The notes beneath the pieces are model-generated. The model was given only the letters and a program-made list of their open reading frames with translations, made no database searches and had not been told where the DNA came from. This document shows, piece after piece, positions 39,520 through 46,142 of a stretch of DNA of 64,000 nucleotides. This DNA comes from Azomonas tarimensis (GTDB taxonomy: Bacteria > Pseudomonadota > Gammaproteobacteria > Pseudomonadales > Pseudomonadaceae). The translations under genes and the position numbers were made by a program. The stretch is taken from assembly GCF_042648805.1 (NCBI RefSeq), contig NZ_JBHRXZ010000022.1:806001-870000 (forward strand). Reading direction: 5' to 3'. Each line of letters begins with the position of its first letter. The first letter of the stretch is position 1.

Positions 39520-41078
39520 CAGTCGATCACCCGTCCCTTGAGTGCGAAGAGGCCCTGGGGACGCTTCTGGATGAACAGGATGATCAGCGCAAGGATGAGG
39601 ATCTTGCCCAGCACGGCGCCGATCTGTGGTTCGAGAATCTTGTTGGCGATGCCCAGGCCGAAGGCGGCGAAGATGCTGCCGGCCAACTGGCCGACGCCAC
39701 CGAGCACCACCACCAGGAAGGAGTCGATGATGTAGCTCTGGCCGAGGTCCGGGCCGACGTTGCCGATCTGCGACAGCGCCACGCCGCCCAGCCCGGCGAT
39801 GCCGGAGCCGAGCCCGAAGGCCATCATGTCGATTCGCCCGGTGGGCACGCCGCAGCAGGCGGCCATGTTGCGGTTCTGGGTGACTGCACGGACGTTCAGG
39901 CCCAGGCGGGTTTTGTTCAGCAGCAGCCAGGTCAGGCCGACCACGAACAGGGCGAAGCCGATGATCACCATGCGGCTCCAGGGCAGCACCAGGTTGGGCA
40001 GCACCTGCACCCCGCCGGACAGCCAGCCGGGGCTGGAAACCTCGACGTTCTGCGCGCCAAAGGTCACCCGCACGGCCTGGATCAGGATCAGGCTGATGCC
40101 CCAGGTGGCCAGCAGGGTCTCCAGTGGACGGCCGTAGAGATGGCGGATCACCGTGCGTTCCAGCGCCATGCCGATCATCGCGGTGACCAGGAAGGCGATC
40201 GGCAGCGCGGCCAGCGGGTAGAGGTCGAAGGCGCCGGGGGCGTACTGACGGAACAGGGTCTGCACCACATAGGTGGTGTAGGCGCCGATCATCAGCATCT
40301 CGCCATGGGCCATGTTGATCACCCCCAGCAGGCCGAAGGTGATGGCCAGGCCCAGGGCGGCCAGCAGCAGCACCGAGCCCAGGGACAGCCCGGTGAACGC
40401 CTGCCCCAGCACCTCGCCGACCAGCAGTCGACGGTTGACCTGGGCCAGGCTGGCTTCGGCGGCGGCGCGGACCTCCGCATGGGTTTCGGTCTCGTCTGCC
40501 AGCAATGCTTCCAGCCGGGCACGGGCGCGGGGCTGGCCGGTTTCACCGAGCAGCTGCACGGCAGCGATGCGTACGGCCGGATCCTCGTTGCCCAGCTGCA
40601 GGTTGGCCAGTGCCAGGCTCAGCGCCTCGCGTACGGCGTCGTCTTCCTCGGCCTCGACCCGCTCGGCCAGGAGGGCCTGCTGTTCAGGACTGGCGCGGCG
40701 CTGCAGTTCGCGGGCGGCGCGCATGCGCACGGCCGGGTCTTCGGCAAACAGCTGGTGGCTGGCATGGGCAGCGCCTATCAGGCCGCGCAGGCGGTTGTTC
40801 AGGCGCACCTTGCGCGGCGTGCCCTCGGGCACCGCCTCGCCCTCGGCGGGCACCCAGCCGTCCGGGGTTTCGATGAAGGGCACGTCGTTGCGATCGCTGG
40901 CCAGGCGGTTGTCCCGCAGCACTTCCAGCAACGGCAGGCGCTCGGCCTGGGGATCGGCGGCCCACTGCTCGAGCAGTCTGGCCTGGCCGGTGGAACTGGC
41001 CGCCACGAAGTCCGCCGCGTCGCCGGCATGGGCGGACAGCGGCAGCAGCAGCGCCAGCAGAAATAGGATTCGGTACAA
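39519..41078 (-). CDS. urtB: Urea ABC transporter permease UrtB
   Basis: 519 residues from a TTG start at 41078 (LYRILFLLALLLPLSAHA as signal peptide; TGAGGTAA upstream on the minus strand). The first 230 residues are a periplasmic helical-repeat region with HEAT-like character (PAVRMRAARELQRRASPEQQ, DPAVRIAAVQLLGETGQPRA). The C-terminal 290 are the LivH-type permease: GEVLGQAFTGLSLGSVLLLA, INMAHGEMLMIGAYTTYV, GLNVRAVTQNRNMAACCGVP and GPDLGQSYIIDSFLVVVLGG. A long open frame continues further upstream but lacks a ribosome site. Separated from urtA by 211 bp. Confidence 0.93.
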   Translation of the reverse strand: MYRILFLLALLLPLSAHAGDAADFVAASSTGQARLLEQWAADPQAERLPLLEVLRDNRLASDRNDVPFIETPDGWVPAEGEAVPEGTPRKVRLNNRLRGLIGAAHASHQLFAEDPAVRMRAARELQRRASPEQQALLAERVEAEEDDAVREALSLALANLQLGNEDPAVRIAAVQLLGETGQPRARARLEALLADETETHAEVRAAAEASLAQVNRRLLVGEVLGQAFTGLSLGSVLLLAALGLAITFGLLGVINMAHGEMLMIGAYTTYVVQTLFRQYAPGAFDLYPLAALPIAFLVTAMIGMALERTVIRHLYGRPLETLLATWGISLILIQAVRVTFGAQNVEVSSPGWLSGGVQVLPNLVLPWSRMVIIGFALFVVGLTWLLLNKTRLGLNVRAVTQNRNMAACCGVPTGRIDMMAFGLGSGIAGLGGVALSQIGNVGPDLGQSYIIDSFLVVVLGGVGQLAGSIFAAFGLGIANKILEPQIGAVLGKILILALIILFIQKRPQGLFALKGRVID

Positions 41079-41258
41079 GGCAGTTACCTCAGGAAAATCG
41101 GCAAGAGCGCTGAAGCCTGGAGGCTGGGCGTGCAAGCCGAGTGTTTCGTCCGGATCTGCAGGGCGGGCTGAAGGCCACCCTGCAGACTCGACCCTGGAAG
41201 GCCGTCGGGGGGCTCGCTCTGTCGTCAAGCCTCCAAGCCACCGGCGCTTTCCATCGAA

Positions 41259-41280
41259 GGCCGCGCGAAGAGGCGCGGCC
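41259..41280 (-). terminator. Hairpin after urtA (attenuator or mRNA stabiliser)
   Basis: GGCCGCGC, loop GAAGAG, GCGCGGCC: a perfect 8-bp GC stem beginning 9 bp after the urtA stop on the minus strand and not followed by a T-run. Such hairpins after the binding-protein gene of ABC operons often raise its level over the permease genes. Confidence 0.5.
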
Positions 41281-41289
41281 GACGCTAGA

Positions 41290-42558
41290 TCAGTGGCTCT
41301 TCACCGGATGGTCAGGCTTCTTGTCGTTGCCTTCGATGAAGGGGCTCCACGGCTGGGCGCGGATCGGCTCGTCGGTTTCCCAGACCACCGAGAACTGGCC
41401 GTCGCCCTGGACTTCACCGATCATCACGGGCTTGTGCAGGTGGTGGTTGGTTTCGTCCATCTTCAGGGTGTAGCCGCTCGGCGCCTGGAAGGTCTGCCCG
41501 GCCATGGCCTTGCGCACCTCGTCCACTTCGGTGCTGCCGGCCTTCTCGACCGCCTGCGCCCACATGTTGATGCCGACGTAGGTGGCTTCCATGGGGTCAT
41601 TGGTGACCGCAGTGCTGGCGTTGGGCAGGTTGCGCTTCTGGGCGTAGGCCTGCCAGTTGGCGACGAACTGCTCGTTCACGTCGCTATCGACCGACTGGAA
41701 GTAGTTCCAGGCCGAGAGGTGACCCACCAACGGCTTGGTGTCGATGCCGCGCAGTTCTTCCTCGCCGACGGAGAAGGCCACCACCGGCACGTCGGTGGCG
41801 TCCAGGCCCTGGTTGGCCAGTTCGCGGTAGAAGGGCACGTTGGAGTCGCCGTTGATGGTGGACACCACCGCGGTCTTGCCGCCAGCGGAGAAGCGCTTGA
41901 TGTTGGCGACGATGGTCTGGTAATCGGCGTGGCCGAAGGGGGTGTAGACCTCTTCGATGGCGCTGTCCGGGATGCCCTTGCTGTGCAGGAAGTTGCGCAG
42001 GATCTTGTTGGTGGTGCGCGGGTAGACGTAGTCGGTGCCCAGCAGGAAGAAGCGCTCGGCGCTGCCGCCGTCTTCGCTCATCAGGTACTCCACCGCCGGG
42101 ATGGCCTGCTGGTTCGGGGCGGCGCCGGTGTAGAACACGTTCGGCGACATCTCTTCGCCTTCATACTGGACAGGGTAGAACAGCAGGCCGTTGAGCTCCT
42201 CGAACACCGGCAGCACCGACTTGCGCGACACCGAGGTCCAGCAGCCGAAGACCACTGCGACCTGATCCTGGGTCAGCAACTGGCGAGCGCGCTCGGCGAA
42301 CAGCGGCCAGTTGGACGCAGGGTCCACCACCACCGGCTCCAGCTGCTTGCCCATCACCCCGCCATTGGCGTTGATTTCTTCGATGGTCATCAACGCCATG
42401 TCCTTGAGCGACGTCTCGGAGATGGCCATGGTGCCCGACAGCGAGTGGAGGATGCCGACCTTGATGGTTTCGGCAGCCTGCAGGGTGAACGGGAAAAGGC
42501 CGCTCAACACCAGGGCGCTGGCGGCGAGGGTGGATTTCAGGAAGGGACGGCGTTTCAT
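41290..42558 (-). CDS. urtA: Urea ABC transporter substrate-binding protein UrtA
   Basis: 422 residues. The N-terminus MKRRPFLKSTLAASALVLSG has RRPFLK, a near-consensus twin-arginine motif, so export via Tat is likely. The mature part ETIKVGILHSLSGTMAISET, FGCWTSVSRKSVLPVFEE, LLFYPVQYEGEEMSPNVFYT and ASTAVTNDPMEATYVGINMW matches the urea/amide-binding LivK family. It captures urea in the periplasm for UrtBCDE, feeding the urease encoded at 6220-10090. AAGGAG lies 8 bases before the ATG. A sigma-54 promoter (42621-42637) and an NtrC-like site (42743-42759) lie upstream, so it should be induced by nitrogen limitation. Confidence 0.96.
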   Translation of the reverse strand: MKRRPFLKSTLAASALVLSGLFPFTLQAAETIKVGILHSLSGTMAISETSLKDMALMTIEEINANGGVMGKQLEPVVVDPASNWPLFAERARQLLTQDQVAVVFGCWTSVSRKSVLPVFEELNGLLFYPVQYEGEEMSPNVFYTGAAPNQQAIPAVEYLMSEDGGSAERFFLLGTDYVYPRTTNKILRNFLHSKGIPDSAIEEVYTPFGHADYQTIVANIKRFSAGGKTAVVSTINGDSNVPFYRELANQGLDATDVPVVAFSVGEEELRGIDTKPLVGHLSAWNYFQSVDSDVNEQFVANWQAYAQKRNLPNASTAVTNDPMEATYVGINMWAQAVEKAGSTEVDEVRKAMAGQTFQAPSGYTLKMDETNHHLHKPVMIGEVQGDGQFSVVWETDEPIRAQPWSPFIEGNDKKPDHPVKSH

Positions 42559-42620
42559 TGTTAAGGCTCCTTGGCTATCCGTGCGCAACTGTGGGATGTC
42601 TGGGAAAGCGCAAAGCAAAG

Positions 42621-42637
42621 GGCAGAAAGCATGCCAA
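42621..42637 (-). promoter_or_regulatory. Sigma-54 promoter of urtABCDE
   Basis: On the minus strand: TTGGCATGCTTTCTGCC, with GG and GC ten bases apart and TTGGCAtG/cTGC close to consensus. Start site near 42610 gives a leader of about 50 nt before urtA. Confidence 0.7.
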
Positions 42638-42742
42638 CCCGGTTAACTGACTGAAAAACAAGGAGAACCTGAGTGTTTGGTCAGGTGCGACCCAGCGGTG
42701 CACCAAATTGCGGCGCTGTCTTGGCGCGCTGTGCGTCTAATT

Positions 42743-42759
42743 TGCACTATTTCGGTGCT
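42743..42759 (-). promoter_or_regulatory. NtrC-like binding site upstream of urtA
   Basis: TGCACTATTTCGGTGCT fits the 17-bp NtrC pattern TGCACY-N5-RGTGCA with one mismatch at the last base. It is about 110 bp upstream of the -24/-12 element. A poorer second copy (TGCGACCCAGCGGTGCA, 42687-42703) lies closer, and a half-site TGCACCA overlaps it. Confidence 0.65.
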
Positions 42760-42824
42760 AAGCGTTCCGGTTTCCGGCAAGCTGGTAATCTGCCCCGCAT
42801 GTCCCCTCGCTGAACTTGATCGCC

Positions 42825-43436
42825 ATGCCTCCTCCCGCCCCCTCCCGCGCCGCCGCCCAGGCGCGTCGTATTCCCAAGGCGCCGCCTGCCGAGCCCCGCC
42901 TGCTGTTATTCAACAAGCCCTTCGACGTGCTGACCCAGTTCAACGACGGCGAGGGTCGTGCCACGCTCAAGACGTTCATTCCGGTTCCCGGTGTCTACCC
43001 GGCCGGCCGGCTTGACCGGGACAGCGAGGGCCTGCTGCTGCTCACCAACGATGGCCGCCTGCAGGCGCGCATCGCTGATCCCCGGCACAAGCTGGCCAAG
43101 ACCTATTGGGTTCAGGTGGAGGGTGAGCCGGACGAGGTGCAGCTGCAGCGGTTGCGCGACGGGGTTCAGCTCAATGACGGGCCGACCCTTCCAGCCGAAG
43201 CGCAGCGGCTGGACGAGCCGGAACTTTGGCCGCGTACGCCGCCGGTGCGTTTCCGCAAGTCGGTACCGACCAGTTGGCTGGAGCTGGTGATCCGCGAGGG
43301 GCGCAACCGCCAGGTGCGGCGGATGACCGCTGCGGTGGGCTTGCCGACGTTGCGGCTGGTGCGGGTGCGCATCGGCCCCTGGTCGCTGGACGGGCTGGAG
43401 CCGGGGCAGTGGCGGGAGGTGCCGGCGCGTCTCTAG
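42825..43436 (+). CDS. rluE: 23S rRNA pseudouridine synthase RluE-type
   Basis: 203 residues: RLLLFNKPFDVLTQFND, YPAGRLDRDSEGLLLLTNDG with catalytic Asp64, LAKTYWVQVEGEPDE, LELVIREGRNRQVRRMTAAV and VRIGPWSLDGLEPGQWREV. This is the RsuA/RluB/RluE family without an S4 domain, fitting RluE, which modifies U2457 of 23S rRNA. ATG at 42825; the first 23 residues are a basic proline/alanine-rich tail. Divergent from urtA. Confidence 0.92.
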   Translation: MPPPAPSRAAAQARRIPKAPPAEPRLLLFNKPFDVLTQFNDGEGRATLKTFIPVPGVYPAGRLDRDSEGLLLLTNDGRLQARIADPRHKLAKTYWVQVEGEPDEVQLQRLRDGVQLNDGPTLPAEAQRLDEPELWPRTPPVRFRKSVPTSWLELVIREGRNRQVRRMTAAVGLPTLRLVRVRIGPWSLDGLEPGQWREVPARL

Positions 43437-43463
43437 CCGGCCGTTCCTGGCTGGGCGCGGCGG

Positions 43464-43664
43464 TCAGTTGCCCATGCCGCTGATCACGATGCCCTTGATC
43501 ACGAAGCCGAGCACCCCGAGGCCAAGGGCAAAGAAGAGTACAAAGGTGCCATAGCGGCCTGCCTTGGATTTCTTTGCCAGGTCCCAGACGATAAAGGCCA
43601 TGAAGGCGACCAGGGCCGTAATCAGGCCGGTCATCATCCAGTATTCGAACACCTCGGGATCCAT
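43464..43664 (-). CDS. DUF2788 small membrane protein
   Basis: 66 residues with two membrane segments (MMTGLITALVAFMAFIVWDL and FVLFFALGLGVLGFVIKGIV) separated by a basic loop (AKKSKAGRYG). This matches the small DUF2788 family of pseudomonads, of unknown function. Start at 43664 with a strong GAGGAGG ribosome site; a longer open frame upstream is not credible. Convergent with rluE. Confidence 0.82.
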   Translation of the reverse strand: MDPEVFEYWMMTGLITALVAFMAFIVWDLAKKSKAGRYGTFVLFFALGLGVLGFVIKGIVISGMGN

Positions 43665-43788
43665 CGATCCTCCTCGTGGAAAGGGCTCTTGAAACCGGCC
43701 TTGCCCCAGCGCGGCCGGTAAAGCGCTCGGATTATAGGGATGGACTACCGGGAGGCAAATTTCTTCGATCAATTGCGCCGAGTGGTGC

Positions 43789-44265
43789 TCAACGCAGGTG
43801 CTGCAAGGGCAGTTCGGTGCTCGACAATACCTGGCGCAGGACAAAGCTCGAGCGCACGCTGGAGACCCCTTCGATGCGAGTCAGGGTGCCCAGCAGAAAC
43901 TGCTGGTAACGGTCCATGTCCGGCACCACCACCTTCAGTTGGTAGTCCGCATCCATGCCGGTCACCAGGCTGCATTCCAGAACCTCCGGACAGTTGCCGA
44001 TGACTGCCTCGAAATGTTCGAAGCGCTCCGGCGTATGCCGGTCCATGCCGATCAGCACATAGGCGGTGAGGGTCAGGCCGAGGGGCTTGCGGTTGAGCAG
44101 GGCAACCTGGCGCAGGATGTAGCCGTCGTCCTCGAGCTGCTTGACCCGCCGCGAGCAGGGCGAGGGCGACAGGCCGATGCGCTCGGCCAACTCGGCATTG
44201 GAGATGCGTGCATCGTGCTGCAGCTCGGCGAGGATTTTCAGATCGTAACGATCGAGTTTGCTCAT
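43789..44265 (-). CDS. Lrp/AsnC-family transcriptional regulator
   Basis: 158 residues. N-terminal winged helix (LDRYDLKILAELQHDARISN, AELAERIGLSPSPCSRRVKQ) and a C-terminal RAM domain (LTAYVLIGMDRHTPERFEHF, VTGMDADYQLKVVVPDMDRY). Lrp-type regulators bind an amino acid and form octamers. The target is unknown; the neighbouring divergent region 44266-44709 contains no clear partner gene. A short upstream A/T-rich tract (ATTTTAATGGTCATTGCGG) may hold its own operator. Confidence 0.9.
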   Translation of the reverse strand: MSKLDRYDLKILAELQHDARISNAELAERIGLSPSPCSRRVKQLEDDGYILRQVALLNRKPLGLTLTAYVLIGMDRHTPERFEHFEAVIGNCPEVLECSLVTGMDADYQLKVVVPDMDRYQQFLLGTLTRIEGVSSVRSSFVLRQVLSSTELPLQHLR

Positions 44266-44709
44266 TTATTGCGGTGCCTGGTGATCTGTTGCGATTTTAA
44301 TGGTCATTGCGGTGAAATATTGCGCTATCGGTAAGGTTGGGGGCAATAAAGGAAGAGTTCTGCTGCACCGGTGTCGGTAAGCTTTACCTACTTCGATGCC
44401 CTGGCCCCCATGCAGTGGCCGCCCGAGACCCCGGGCTCCTCCACCGTCCTCCTACCCGGGGGGCGTACCAGGCAACGCAGAGCCCACAAGGCGATGTTGA
44501 AGCAAGCGAACCCAGGGAGGCTCCGGCCTCCCTTTCGTTTTCCGGGCCTGGTGGCCCGTTTGGTTAGTGTCAGTTAGTCAATTTCGGCGCTCACGGCCAC
44601 GGTACGGGTTGCCGCTCCTCGCGCCATAGCCCAGCCATGACTCGTCGCAGCGCCTTGTCGCGGAACCACGATCATCCGAACCTGAGTTAACCGACCACCG
44701 CGCAGGCCA
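44266..44709. other. Intergenic region with a terminator-ended, unassigned rightward transcript
   Basis: No recognisable gene. On the plus strand a strong intrinsic terminator stands at 44515-44541: GGGAGGC, loop TCCG, GCCTCCC, then TTTCGTTTT. It has no annotated gene to terminate, implying either a small RNA or a short peptide gene reading right from about 44330. A 68-codon frame (44371-44577) reads through the terminator stem and is unconvincing. GC-rich inverted repeats occur at 44424-44462 (CGAGACCCCGGG / CCCGGGGGG). Confidence 0.5.
44515..44541 (+). terminator. Rho-independent terminator with no obvious gene upstream
   Basis: GGGAGGC (44515-44521), loop TCCG, GCCTCCC (44526-44532), then TTTCGTTTT. 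Stem of 7 GC-rich pairs plus a T-rich tail. Confidence 0.75.
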
Positions 44710-45594
44710 CTAGAGTCCGCTGCGGTCGACCGGATCGGGATGCACCAGCACTTCGGCGCTGGGGTATTCATGGCGGATCGCATGCTCCACCGACTCGCAC
44801 AGGTCATGTGCCCGGGTCAGCGGCATCGCCCCAGGCAGTTCGATGTGGGCCTGGACGAACCAGCGGGTGCCCGACACCCGGGTGCGCAGGTCATGGCAGC
44901 CCAGCACCCCCGGCACCGCGCAGGCCAACCGGTGCATATGCTCGTTCACTTCGGGCGAAATCTCCTTGTCCATCAGCACCCGGCCGGCTTCGCGCACGAT
45001 ACTCAATGCGCTCCAGAGGATGTAGAAGGCGATGCCGATGCCGAACAGCGCGTCGACCCGTTCAAGCCCGAAACTGGCGAGAATCAGCGCCACCAGAATG
45101 CTGCTGTTGAGCAGCAGGTCGGAGCGGTAATGCAGGGAGTCGGCGCGTATCGCCGTGGAACGGGTGATCCGGATCACATGATACTGGTAGGCCAACAGGA
45201 GCGCGGTCATCACCAGCGACAGGATCATCACCGCGATGCCGACGCCAGCGGCGCCCAGCGGCGCCGGGTTCAGCAGACGATCCACGCCCTGATAGCCCAC
45301 CACCAGCGCACTGATGGCGATGAAGGCCGCCTGGCCGAGGCCGGCCAGGGCTTCCGCCTTGCCATGACCATAGCGGTGGTCGTCGTCGGCTGGACGCAGG
45401 GAATAATGCACGGCCATCAGGTTGAGCATCGAGGCCGCGCCATCGAGCAGCGAGTCGGTCAGCCCGGCGAGCAGGCTGACCGAGCCGCTGAGCCACCAGG
45501 CAACCGCCTTGCAGGCGGCGAGGAACAGCGCAGTGGCCAGCGCGGCGCGGGTCGCCCGGCGCAGCAGGCGTGCATGCAGCTCGGGGACGCTCAC
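44710..45594 (-). CDS. fieF: Cation diffusion facilitator FieF-type
   Basis: 294 residues with six membrane segments and a C-terminal cytoplasmic domain. Metal-site motifs: TDSLLDGAASMLNLMAVHYS (DxxxD in helix 2), DDHRYGHGKAEALAGLGQAA, and IRADSLHYRSDLLLNSSILV (helix 5 HxxxD). The distal CDF domain has GCHDLRTRVSGTRWFVQAHI and RAHDLCESVEHAIRHEYPSA. It exports Zn2+, Fe2+ or Cd2+ in exchange for protons. Its start follows the lipoprotein gene stop by 4 bp, so they share a transcript. Confidence 0.92.
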   Translation of the reverse strand: MSVPELHARLLRRATRAALATALFLAACKAVAWWLSGSVSLLAGLTDSLLDGAASMLNLMAVHYSLRPADDDHRYGHGKAEALAGLGQAAFIAISALVVGYQGVDRLLNPAPLGAAGVGIAVMILSLVMTALLLAYQYHVIRITRSTAIRADSLHYRSDLLLNSSILVALILASFGLERVDALFGIGIAFYILWSALSIVREAGRVLMDKEISPEVNEHMHRLACAVPGVLGCHDLRTRVSGTRWFVQAHIELPGAMPLTRAHDLCESVEHAIRHEYPSAEVLVHPDPVDRSGL

Positions 45595-45598
45595 CGGA

Positions 45599-46015
45599 TC
45601 AGGCGGCCGGGCGCAGACCGTAGGCCGCCAACTGCTCGAGGCCGCCCTGATGCTGGATCAGCCGCGGATCGTCGAGCGGCAGGCTGTGGCCGGTTTCGCG
45701 CTCGATCAGCGCCTTCAGCCGTGCGCCATCCACCTGCCCGTCGGCACCGATCACCTCCTGCAGCTCTTGCGGCGACAGGCTGTAACGGCTATTCGGCAGA
45801 TAGATCGCGCCGGTGGTGAAGTCGATGGCGAAAGCGACGAGGCCCGGCACGAGATAGAACAGCAGGCCGACCGCATTGAGCGCGGCGACGGCCGGGTCGA
45901 TACGGCCATCGATCTGTCCGCGTCGATCGGGATAGAAGAGCGTGCCGCAACCGGCCAGCTGGGCAAGAAGGGAAGCAGCGAGCACAGCGCTCACAAGACG
46001 CATACCTTTACGCAT
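45599..46015 (-). CDS. Putative lipoprotein
   Basis: 138 residues with a lipoprotein signal: MRKGMRLVSAVLAASLLAQL followed by AGC, Cys23 being the lipid-attachment site. The mature part has YPDRRGQIDGRIDPAVAALN and a hydrophobic stretch (AVGLLFYLVPGLVAFAIDFT), then IYLPNSRYSLSPQELQEVIG. This resembles the Pseudomonas polyribonucleotide-like small lipoproteins of unknown function with an RGxxDxxV-type start; I cannot name a family. ATG at 46015 with CAGGAGG ahead. Upstream of fieF in the same operon and divergent from hrpB. Confidence 0.75.
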   Translation of the reverse strand: MRKGMRLVSAVLAASLLAQLAGCGTLFYPDRRGQIDGRIDPAVAALNAVGLLFYLVPGLVAFAIDFTTGAIYLPNSRYSLSPQELQEVIGADGQVDGARLKALIERETGHSLPLDDPRLIQHQGGLEQLAAYGLRPAA

Positions 46016-46142
46016 GGGAACCTCCTGGAAAAAAACGCAGCGACTATACAAGGGACTGGACTGCGGCGGCGAGATTTGGTGCCGCCGCGGCGCCTGTCGC
46101 GCGCCGGGTATACTGCGGTGCCTTTCCCTGCCGAGCCCGTCC

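Noticed and set aside
44371..44577. A 68-codon open frame next to the Lrp gene
   Set aside because: It runs through a terminator stem and T-run, has no ribosome site and no recognisable protein features.
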